This document shows, piece after piece, positions 26,732 through 33,669 of a stretch of DNA of 36,269 bases. The notes beneath the pieces are model-generated. The model was not told the DNA's origin, did not search any database, and worked only from the letters and a program-made list of their open reading frames with translations. A program made the position numbers and the translations under genes. Source of the stretch: an uncultured Methanobrevibacter sp. (GTDB taxonomy: Archaea > Methanobacteriota > Methanobacteria > Methanobacteriales > Methanobacteriaceae); the NCBI RefSeq assembly GCF_937898925.1, contig NZ_CALDKF010000079.1:1-36269 (forward strand). Direction: 5' to 3'. The first letter of the stretch is position 1, and every line of letters starts with the position of its first letter.

Positions 26732-27124
26732 TTAAGAGTCAGCTAAAGTAAAATTAGGCCTAAATTTAGAACTTCTCTTTAGGTTCTTAAGTTCTACCTT
26801 AGTGGGGCATTTGTATTCTTCCAACATAAGAATCTTATAATCATAATCAATTGGCAATGAATCGTCCTTACCGTCAATAAGACCTCTGAAGTTTGCGCCA
26901 ACCCAACCTGTTCCTCCTATATCATAATTGATTCTGTCAATAGGATTGAAATTTTCAAAGAACATCTCTAATTCAATTGTTCTTTCCATAGGGGCTTTAT
27001 AATGGATAGCCATCACCTTATTGGAATTCATTCTGATCTTTATGAATTTCTGATCCATTTTCAATTCGTCCCCTTCTCTTACTTTCTTAATGATAAAAAA
27101 TGGATTTATATCACTTTCGGGCAT
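26732..27124 (-). CDS. Conserved-looking 130-aa protein of unknown function
   Basis: Not recognised. It is a soluble, mixed-charge protein with beta-rich pattern (FIKIRMNSNKVMAIHYKA, RTIELEMFFENF) and a Gly-rich GGTGWVGANFRG near residue 72-83. There is one Cys and no signal or membrane segment. The SD GAGGTGA contains the TGA stop of the DUF116 gene, which shows tight translational coupling. Its neighbours are a membrane DUF116 protein and a secreted protein. Confidence 0.75.
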   Translation of the reverse strand: MPESDINPFFIIKKVREGDELKMDQKFIKIRMNSNKVMAIHYKAPMERTIELEMFFENFNPIDRINYDIGGTGWVGANFRGLIDGKDDSLPIDYDYKILMLEEYKCPTKVELKNLKRSSKFRPNFTLADS

Positions 27125-27133
27125 ATTTTCACC

Positions 27134-27802
27134 TCATTTAACGTTTTCTTCTTGTTTTTTATAATCGTAATAACCAATTGTCTCAAGTACTTTTGAAACG
27201 TCTACCTTTGTTTCAAAGCAACCAGAGGTAGATAAAAGAACTCCTTGAGGAGCAAAATCTGACAATGCCATCATGGTTTGATTCAAGTCCACATGACAAG
27301 CAACTCCCACAACGGATTTGAACTTGTTCTGTTGAATGATCTTCTTAACGAAACTGGAACCAGGCACAATGAAAACCCTATATCCCATAGGTTCGGCCTT
27401 TTCCTTAATGACACCAATAGCACATTTTCCACAATGTGTACATAAAACGCCAGTTTCCTTTAAGCTGGCTTCACAATGAGCAGACCTTAAGCAATGGGGC
27501 AACACTATGATTTTGTCTTCAGGAGGGATCTTGTCAAACTTGTTTTTATTAACCTTATTCCTTACTTCAATTCCAATATGATCAACAAAAGCATCATCAA
27601 GGCCTAAAAGATTAGCAAAACTCTTCAATGGAGAATAAAATACATTTACAATAAATATTATAACTGATGGCAATACCAGCTTATTTTTCCTCACTAGAAT
27701 TATTCCAAGTATAAGCCCTACAATTAGGAGGATCACTATCAGAAATATTAATAGTACAACTCCTTCACCGATTAATTGGAATGCTTGTTCATGCAATAAC
27801 AT
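27134..27802 (-). CDS. DUF116 family membrane-anchored Cys-rich protein
   Basis: A DUF116 protein of 222 aa. Two hydrophobic segments at the N-terminus (about 12-37 and 42-57) anchor it in the membrane. The soluble part has seven Cys: LPHCLRSAHCEASL, then VLCTHCGKCAIG, VACHVDLN and TSGCFET. The C-x2-C-x2-C run and the outlying Cys could bind an Fe-S cluster or metal; the function of the family is not known. I chose ATG 27802 over TTG 27811; neither has a convincing SD. It is the first gene of a three-gene unit with overlapping stop and SD to the next gene. Confidence 0.8.
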   Translation of the reverse strand: MLLHEQAFQLIGEGVVLLIFLIVILLIVGLILGIILVRKNKLVLPSVIIFIVNVFYSPLKSFANLLGLDDAFVDHIGIEVRNKVNKNKFDKIPPEDKIIVLPHCLRSAHCEASLKETGVLCTHCGKCAIGVIKEKAEPMGYRVFIVPGSSFVKKIIQQNKFKSVVGVACHVDLNQTMMALSDFAPQGVLLSTSGCFETKVDVSKVLETIGYYDYKKQEENVK

Positions 27803-28021
27803 ATTCGTCAATTCTAAATTTTTTTATACTTTATTTTGTTTAAATAAAACATTTAATATTATTTTATTTTATATATATAAAACTTTTTAAAAAAATTATA
27901 ATGTATAAATAAAATAATGAAATAAAAAAGAGTAAAATGTAATTCTTAAGAAAAGAAGATAATTATAAAAATAAATTATTTGATATTTACTAAAAAAATA
28001 TTATTGGTAAAAAATAAATGC

Positions 28022-28486
28022 CTAAAATGGCTCAATCTTATAGTTCTTAACTTCTCCTTCTATAACAACACCCTCTTTGGATTTGACTATATTCAAGCCG
28101 GATAAACTGTCACAGGAGCATAAGATATCCTGTTCAGGGTGTGTTCCAGGAACTATTCCACAGTCTAATCTAACGTTTTCACCAACAGACAATACCATTT
28201 TAAGTCTTTTTGATGATGGATGATCCTTTGGAAGGACAAGTATAGGTGACTCTATATCCCTTGTAAGATAAGCAAGAGACCTTATTCCCTTTTCATACTT
28301 TTCACCTAAATTAAAGGAGGAAACAGCTATTAAATCATCTTCTTCAAGATATTGGACAATCTCATCACTGTCTGGAGTTCCTATAAATAGCATCTTTTCC
28401 TCTCCAGCCTTAACTATTCCAACCATACCGCTTTCACCGAGCAAAAACAGTATTTCATCCTTAGTAAACTTGATTTCTGTTTCCAT
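28022..28486 (-). CDS. Hypothetical 154-aa protein
   Basis: Not recognised. It is a soluble alpha/beta protein beginning with a helix (KDEILFLLGESG) and containing strands such as GIVKAGEEKMLFIGT, SPILVLPKD and NVRLDCGIVPGTH. The C-terminal part has the Cys pair C-x-C (DILCSCDSLSG) and one further Cys, which may be functional. It has an SD-like GTGGGATTATC before the ATG and no signal peptide. The zinc-ribbon gene lies 145 bp upstream, separated by a hairpin, so it is probably its own unit. Confidence 0.7.
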   Translation of the reverse strand: METEIKFTKDEILFLLGESGMVGIVKAGEEKMLFIGTPDSDEIVQYLEEDDLIAVSSFNLGEKYEKGIRSLAYLTRDIESPILVLPKDHPSSKRLKMVLSVGENVRLDCGIVPGTHPEQDILCSCDSLSGLNIVKSKEGVVIEGEVKNYKIEPF

Positions 28487-28581
28487 GATAATCCCACATA
28501 ATCGATTTAATAATCTAAATCAAAATCAAACCTAAAATAATCTGCAATAATCAAAAAAAGTATAATAATTCAATAAAAAAA

Positions 28582-28612
28582 GTTAAAGAGCAAATTAATA
28601 TTTACTCTTAAC
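28582..28612 (-). terminator. Hairpin terminator of the zinc-ribbon gene
   Basis: GTTAA(A)GAG pairs with CTCTTAAC (one bulge), about 20 bp after the stop, followed on the minus strand by a seven-base T-tract. Confidence 0.5.
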
Positions 28613-28631
28613 ACTTAAAATAGCAATAGGT

Positions 28632-28787
28632 TTATTCTTGTGCTTCTACATTGTCACTTTGACAGGAAGGACAGATAACCTTTTTACCTAATCCTTTAAA
28701 GTCATTTCCACAATCTAAGCATTTATATTTCTTTGTTTTCAATTTTTTCATTGAAAGTTCAGCCATTGGGCCTCCAGAACTACACAT
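28632..28787 (-). CDS. Small zinc-ribbon protein
   Basis: A 51-aa protein beginning MCSSGGPMAELSMKKLKTKK. A single zinc ribbon follows: C23-x2-C26 (YKCLDCGNDF) and C39-x2-C42 (VICPSCQSD). The Cys at position 2 followed by SSGG is unusual. A strong SD, AAAAGGTGATATT, precedes the ATG, and a hairpin follows, so it is surely expressed. Such ribbons usually bind nucleic acid or act as small metal-binding partners; the target is unknown. Confidence 0.85.
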   Translation of the reverse strand: MCSSGGPMAELSMKKLKTKKYKCLDCGNDFKGLGKKVICPSCQSDNVEAQE

Positions 28788-28907
28788 AATATCACCTTTT
28801 ATTAAAACAGTTAAATACTGGAAATTTTTAACTATTGTTAATAAGTAATTGTTTATATGTTCATTTTAGTATTTATTATTTTATATTTGAAACTAAATAA
28901 TTAAAAA

Positions 28908-29276
28908 TTAGTCATAATATTTCATCAATTGGCTTGATTCTTCTGTTGATTCAAACTCATCAATGAAATCCTTTAAATCCTTGATAAACTCTTCTTTTCT
29001 TTTATCTAAGTCTTCAATAGATGAATAATCCTTTTTAATGGTTAAATTCATTAGAATATCATCGGTTTCAAGAGAAATTTGAGGAAAATTCTTGCTAAAA
29101 ATAGCTTGATCATTAGATTCGTCAAGGCCGTCTAAAGGATTGAAATCATCATTTGATATTAAATTGTCAAAATCATTAAACTCAATGGAATCATCATCAA
29201 AGATAGGTTTGCTGTTTTCCAATTCCTTTTTGAATTCTTCAAATTCTTTCCTGAAATCAATATGCTCTTTTTCCAT
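28908..29276 (-). CDS. Acidic 122-aa hypothetical protein
   Basis: Not recognised. The protein is very acidic (FDDDSIEFNDFDNLI, SNDDFNPLDGLDESND) with a charged helical start (FRKEFEEFKKELE) and helical end (EEFIKDLKDFIDEF). It has no Cys, signal or membrane segment. It may be a flexible interaction partner. ATG 29276 is preferred to the TTG three codons upstream; the SD is weak. It lies about 80 bp after hmgA on the same strand. Confidence 0.65.
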   Translation of the reverse strand: MEKEHIDFRKEFEEFKKELENSKPIFDDDSIEFNDFDNLISNDDFNPLDGLDESNDQAIFSKNFPQISLETDDILMNLTIKKDYSSIEDLDKRKEEFIKDLKDFIDEFESTEESSQLMKYYD

Positions 29277-29356
29277 AAAAATCAAATAAATAAAAATAAA
29301 TGAATAAGTAAAAAAGTAAAAAAATAAAGAAATTAAAAAAAGATAATTAAAATCAA

Positions 29357-30559
29357 TTATCTTCCTAGCTCTTGGTGAGCTTTTGCCAAGTGTCCTGCAG
29401 ATATTGCTGCAATTAAGGACAATTCACCAGCCATAACAGTTGAAATGACAATTTCAGCAAATTTGTTTACCTTGCCGGATCCTGCACAATCGATTATCTG
29501 CAATCCTTCATTTGCAGTTTCAAGCCTTGTTCCACCACCGATTGTAGCGATAGGTAAATCAGGCATGTTTACAGAGAAGTATAAGTCTCCATCCCTGTCC
29601 TCTGCAGTTGTAATTCCTAATGAACCTTCTACAACATGTGCTTCATCCTGACCGGTTGCTAAGAATATCGCTCCAATCATGTTTGCAAAGTGAGCATTGA
29701 ATGCCATGCTTCCTGCTGCAGCGGAACCAATCAAGTTTTTAGCGGTATTTACCTCTTCAATTGCCTTTGCAGTTGTCTTAAGCTTTGCTCTGACAATAGC
29801 TTCAGGTATTAAAATGTCTGCAACAACAGTTTTTCCTCTTCCTTCAACTATATTGATTGCTGCAGGTTTTTTGTCAACACAAAGGTTTCCGCTTAAAGCC
29901 AAAGCATGAACTCCTAAATCATCATGCAATTTAGCCAATACCTTTTCTGTTGCAATGGTAACCATGTTCATGCCCATACTGTCTCCTGTTGAGTAAACGA
30001 AACGAGGATAAACATAATTTCCTACAATGATGATAGGATCTATCTTAACCAATTTCCCATGGCTTGTTGTGGATTCCGCGATTTCCTTAAGCTCATCAAA
30101 CTTGTCTTCAAACCATTGCTTTACCTTTACAGCTTCAACGATTGAATCGGTTTTGATTGCAGGAGCTCTTGTCATCTTATCGCCTATTACCCTTGCATTA
30201 GCTCCTCCTGCTGCTGTGATGGCTGAACAGCCTCTATTTACTGAAGCCAATAATGCACCTTCAGATGTAGCAAGAGGTACAAAGAAATCATCTTTTGCAT
30301 ATTCTCCATTGACTTTTAAGGGACCTGCAACTCCAATAGGTATTTGCACTGTACCTATAGGGTTTTCGATATTCTTTGCAAATGCAAGTTCCATATCCAA
30401 AGTGTAATCAGCCATTTTTTCAAGCTTGCAATTGGAATGTCTTTCTATAAACTCCCTTCTAATGTCTAAAGCTTCAGTAGCATTTTCAGTAAACTTGTCA
30501 ATTTGATAAAGCTTCATTTCACCAGCCAATAACTTTTCAATGATTTCTTCTTTATCCAT
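29357..30559 (-). CDS. hmgA: 3-hydroxy-3-methylglutaryl-CoA reductase (class I, NADPH)
   Basis: It makes mevalonate for isoprenoid and ether-lipid synthesis. The 400-aa protein is soluble, without the membrane domain of eukaryotic enzymes. The catalytic set is complete: E100 (ATSEGALLASVNRG), K230 or K231 (NLCVDKKPAAIN), D305 (ATGQDEAHVVEG) and H390 (SAGHLAKAH). DSMGMNM (193-199) is the cofactor-side motif. GGTGATAAT precedes the ATG. It lies 107 bp after sucD, but the sucD terminator suggests its own promoter in that gap. Confidence 0.97.
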   Translation of the reverse strand: MDKEEIIEKLLAGEMKLYQIDKFTENATEALDIRREFIERHSNCKLEKMADYTLDMELAFAKNIENPIGTVQIPIGVAGPLKVNGEYAKDDFFVPLATSEGALLASVNRGCSAITAAGGANARVIGDKMTRAPAIKTDSIVEAVKVKQWFEDKFDELKEIAESTTSHGKLVKIDPIIIVGNYVYPRFVYSTGDSMGMNMVTIATEKVLAKLHDDLGVHALALSGNLCVDKKPAAINIVEGRGKTVVADILIPEAIVRAKLKTTAKAIEEVNTAKNLIGSAAAGSMAFNAHFANMIGAIFLATGQDEAHVVEGSLGITTAEDRDGDLYFSVNMPDLPIATIGGGTRLETANEGLQIIDCAGSGKVNKFAEIVISTVMAGELSLIAAISAGHLAKAHQELGR

Positions 30560-30658
30560 ATTATCACCAGAAAAAATAGTTTTCTTATAAAAATAGAATT
30601 TCTGTAATTTTTAATTTTCAGATCGTATAATTTTGATTTATTATAAAATAAAAAAAGA

Positions 30659-30676
30659 TGGAGAGATTATTCTCCA
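30659..30676 (-). terminator. Hairpin terminator overlapping the sucD stop codon
   Basis: TGGAGA pairs with TCTCCA around six bases that contain the TAA stop; on the minus strand a T-tract (complement of 30651-30657) follows. Stop codon and terminator are merged. Confidence 0.6.
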
Positions 30677-31533
30677 CGAACTTCTTTAATATATTCCACG
30701 ATTTCAGAAGGTTTTGTAGCTACTTTTACACCAGCAGCCGCCAAAGCTTCCATTTTGCTTTTTGCAGTACCTGAGTTACCAGCAATGATAGCTCCTGCGT
30801 GACCCATTCTTTTTCCAGGTGGTGCAGAAAGACCTGCAATATAAGCTACAACAGGTTTGGTAATGTTGTCCTTGATGTATTCAGCAGCAGCTTCTTCAGC
30901 TCCCCCACCTATTTCACCAATCAATACGATTTCTTTTGTATCAGGGTCGTTTTCGAACATATCCAATACTTCAATGTATGGAGTACCGATAACAGGGTCT
31001 CCTCCAATACCTACGCAAGTGCTTTGTCCAATTCCTGCACGGGTTAATTGGCTTGCAATCTCATAAGTCAATGTACCGCTTCTGGAAATGACTCCAACAT
31101 CACCTTCAGAGAAGATATGGGTTGGCATAATACCAAGTTTTCCCACTTTAGGAGAGATTACACCAGGAGTGTTTGGTCCAATGACAGTGACGCCTTTTGC
31201 TTTTGCATAAGCCATGATTTCCATAGTGTCATGAATAGGTATGTGTTCAGTGATTATAATAACCAAATCCAAATGATCAATGGATTCAAATGCAGCATCC
31301 TTTGCAAATGGTGCTGGTACGAATATGATTGATGCATTTACATCTACATTTTCCTTAGCTTCTTCAATAGAATCAAAAACAGGAACTCCGCAAACCTCTT
31401 GACCGCCTTTGCCTGGAGTTACTCCTGCTACAATGTTTGTATTATACTTTATCATCTGTTCAGTATGGAATTGACCTTGCTTTCCAGTGATTCCCTGTAC
31501 CAAACATTTTGTATTTTCATTCAATATTATCAT
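30667..31533 (-). CDS. sucD: Succinate-CoA ligase (succinyl-CoA synthetase) alpha subunit
   Basis: The alpha subunit binds CoA and carries the phosphohistidine. The 288-aa protein has VQGITGKQGQFHT and VAGVTPGKGGQEV (CoA-binding fold), GPNTPGVISP, VISRSGTLTYE, CVGIGGDPVIGT and the active-site H245 in RMGHAGAII. In methanogens it serves the incomplete TCA pathway. The GTG at 31542 overlaps the SD (TTGTGGT); ATG 31533 is preferred. The beta-subunit gene sucC is not in the window, so the complex is encoded at two places. Confidence 0.95.
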   Translation of the reverse strand: MIILNENTKCLVQGITGKQGQFHTEQMIKYNTNIVAGVTPGKGGQEVCGVPVFDSIEEAKENVDVNASIIFVPAPFAKDAAFESIDHLDLVIIITEHIPIHDTMEIMAYAKAKGVTVIGPNTPGVISPKVGKLGIMPTHIFSEGDVGVISRSGTLTYEIASQLTRAGIGQSTCVGIGGDPVIGTPYIEVLDMFENDPDTKEIVLIGEIGGGAEEAAAEYIKDNITKPVVAYIAGLSAPPGKRMGHAGAIIAGNSGTAKSKMEALAAAGVKVATKPSEIVEYIKEVRGE

Positions 31534-31821
31534 ATGAACCACAATCGAAATTTTAAATAATTTTTAATGTATGTAAATTTAATTAAGTTTAAATCAAGAT
31601 AATAACTATATAAATTTTATATAAATTATTAATCACTATTATATATAGTTTTTAAATATTAAATAGTTATTCATTATTTGATTATTAAAAAAATGCTAAA
31701 ATAACAATTGAAAAAATAGTGAAAAAACTAATGTATTTTTAATTAATGTAACAACTAATTAAATAAGTTTTAAAAATAAAAATATTAAAAATATCAAGTG
31801 TTAAATTAATTAAAATGATAC

Positions 31822-32547
31822 TTAACCTAAAATTCTTGTTTTGTTTTCAAATGGTATAGATAAATCTATCATATTTCCATTCATTAATGCAGTTACAGAT
31901 ACCAAGACACTTCCTGGAAGCACATTGCATGCAGTATGCCTCTTTACGAGATAAGTGTTTTTATTACCTAAAGCTGCTCCAATCATAGCACTTGCAACAA
32001 CAGCAATCTGTTCCAATTCATTTACTGAAACAACCACAACAGGATCATCAGTGTCATCAATGGATACATACCCTACTCCTGGAATATCAGTTCTTGTACC
32101 TATCTTATCGCTGACTCCAGTGACTGATTTCATTCCACTTGCTGCTTCTATAGCAGAATTAGCCACATCAGCTACAAAAGATTCCCCTCCATAGGTGTCA
32201 AATGCCATTATGATTGCATCCTGAAAAGGACCTTCTTCCAGATTTGCTTCTGCATAGGATATGCCTTCTCCAGCATTATCAGGATTTTCAGAGATTCCTG
32301 CCACATCACCTAAATCCTCTGCATTGTTTCTTAATATTTCTACAATTCCTGAATTTACTGCTTCCAATAGATCATCCTCAACAAATGCAGTGATTACAAC
32401 ATCATCTCCAGTGACATTTGTTAAAGCTGCCTTTCTTGCTCCCAATTCGAAGAGTTTAGGAATGTCCTTTTCAATGTTTTCAACTAATGAATCGGAAACG
32501 GAAACATCATTGCTTGAAATATCTGCACCAATAGCTACAACTTTCAT
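31822..32547 (-). CDS. Conserved-looking 241-aa protein of unknown function
   Basis: Not recognised. It is a soluble, acidic alpha/beta protein with many short Val/Ala/Gly strands. Notable segments are ADISSNDVSVSDSL, IIMAFDTYGGESFVADV, GTRTDIPGVGYVSIDDTDD, ASAMIGAALGNKNTYLVKRH and TACNVLPGSVLVSVTALMNG. The Gly-rich GVGYVSIDDTDDP and the K-R-H-T motif look like parts of an active site, but I cannot name a reaction. The start has TGATATT only as a weak SD. It is divergent from aroD across a 185-bp gap. Confidence 0.75.
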   Translation of the reverse strand: MKVVAIGADISSNDVSVSDSLVENIEKDIPKLFELGARKAALTNVTGDDVVITAFVEDDLLEAVNSGIVEILRNNAEDLGDVAGISENPDNAGEGISYAEANLEEGPFQDAIIMAFDTYGGESFVADVANSAIEAASGMKSVTGVSDKIGTRTDIPGVGYVSIDDTDDPVVVVSVNELEQIAVVASAMIGAALGNKNTYLVKRHTACNVLPGSVLVSVTALMNGNMIDLSIPFENKTRILG

Positions 32548-32732
32548 AATATCATTAATATCTTTAGCTTTTATAGTTAATATCTTTAATTATTTATTAA
32601 ACATTGAAAATTGTATAAAACAGGCTTGAAATCAATTAAGTATTTAATTAAATAAGTTAAATATATTAGTAAATAAAAATTAAAATCAAAAATTGATAAA
32701 ATAAAACATGTTTTTAAAATGGGGTAAACAGC

Positions 32733-33416
32733 GTGTACAGTGAAACTAAAATAGCTATTCCAATTTTCCAAAGGAACAAGGAAGACATCTTGAAAGTTGC
32801 TAACGATTGCATAATAAAAGGTGCGGATATTCTTGAGCTTAGAATAGATGGCATGGATAATCCTAATCCCAAGATTGTTAAGGAAATCATAGAAGAGATC
32901 AATTTCCCTACAATAGCAACCAATAGAACCTCTAAGGAAGGAGGATCATTTAGAGGAAGTGAAGAGGATAGAATAGCTATACTTAGAGAATGCTGTGATG
33001 TGGCTGATTATGTTGATGTGGAGCTCCAAACAGATAGAGAACTCATTGAATCAATTACAGAAACTGGAGTAACATCCATCATTTCTTACCATAACTTCAA
33101 GCAAACTCCTGATTTGGACATATTAATGGACATTGTAATTCAGGAAAAACAGCTTGGAGACATTGCCAAGATAGCAGTTATGCCTAATACCCTTGAGGAT
33201 ACATTGACAATTTTACCTTTAATGTCTCACTTCGATAACGTTGTAGCTATTTCCATGGGAGAATTAGGAAGTTATACAAGGGTTATTGCATCTAAATTCA
33301 ATGCACCATTTACATTTGCTGTAGTGAATGACAATACAGCACCTGGACAAATAGATATTGATACAATGAAATCATTGATGAACAGTGATTTGATAAATAC
33401 AGATGATTTGAAATAA
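32733..33416 (+). CDS. aroD: 3-dehydroquinate dehydratase, type I
   Basis: Third step of the shikimate pathway, with a Schiff-base mechanism. The 227-aa TIM barrel shows E35 and R37 (ILELRID), H120 (ISYHNF) and the Schiff-base lysine K146 (DIAKIAVM). SMGELGSYTR, the substrate-side loop and APGQ follow near the C-terminus as in other type I enzymes. The start is GTG with SD GGGGT nine bases upstream. A TATA-like TTAAATATATTA lies near 32655. A T-tract about 15 bp after the stop (33431-33437) probably ends the transcript. No other aro gene is in the window. Confidence 0.95.
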   Translation: MYSETKIAIPIFQRNKEDILKVANDCIIKGADILELRIDGMDNPNPKIVKEIIEEINFPTIATNRTSKEGGSFRGSEEDRIAILRECCDVADYVDVELQTDRELIESITETGVTSIISYHNFKQTPDLDILMDIVIQEKQLGDIAKIAVMPNTLEDTLTILPLMSHFDNVVAISMGELGSYTRVIASKFNAPFTFAVVNDNTAPGQIDIDTMKSLMNSDLINTDDLK

Positions 33417-33486
33417 TAATCATCATTTGCTTTTTTTATAAAAATTTAATTAAAAATAGTAATGCTATAAAATTTATAAAAGCTTT

Positions 33487-33600
33487 TTTTAAAAAATATT
33501 AATTTAAAAATAGATAAAATTGATATAAAATATAAAATGCTTGTTTTAAAAAATATTAATTTAAAAATTGATAAAATTGATATAAAATATAAAATGCTTG
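33487..33600. repeat. 57-bp tandem duplication
   Basis: Units 33487-33543 and 33544-33600 differ at a single base (TAGATAAA against TTGATAAA); a third copy begins TTTTAAAAAA at 33601 and stops. It lies between the convergent aroD and adhesin genes and encodes nothing. Confidence 0.9.
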
Positions 33601-33621
33601 TTTTAAAAAAATAAAAAAAGA

Positions 33622-33644
33622 ATTAAGAGAATAAATCTCTTAAT
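33622..33644 (-). terminator. Hairpin terminator of the adhesin-like gene
   Basis: A perfect 9-bp stem, ATTAAGAGA with TCTCTTAAT, and a five-base loop, 26 bp after the stop, followed on the minus strand by two seven-base T-tracts. Confidence 0.75.
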
Positions 33645-33669
33645 AACTAATTTTGATTTGAATTTCCAA

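Noticed and set aside
30027..30407. A 126-residue plus-strand frame inside hmgA
   Set aside because: It is the mirror of the highly conserved reductase core; Ala/Ser/Pro richness is a by-product.
32586..32923. Two overlapping minus-strand frames around the aroD start
   Set aside because: They are hydrophobic translations of AT-rich promoter DNA and of aroD antisense, without SD or motifs.
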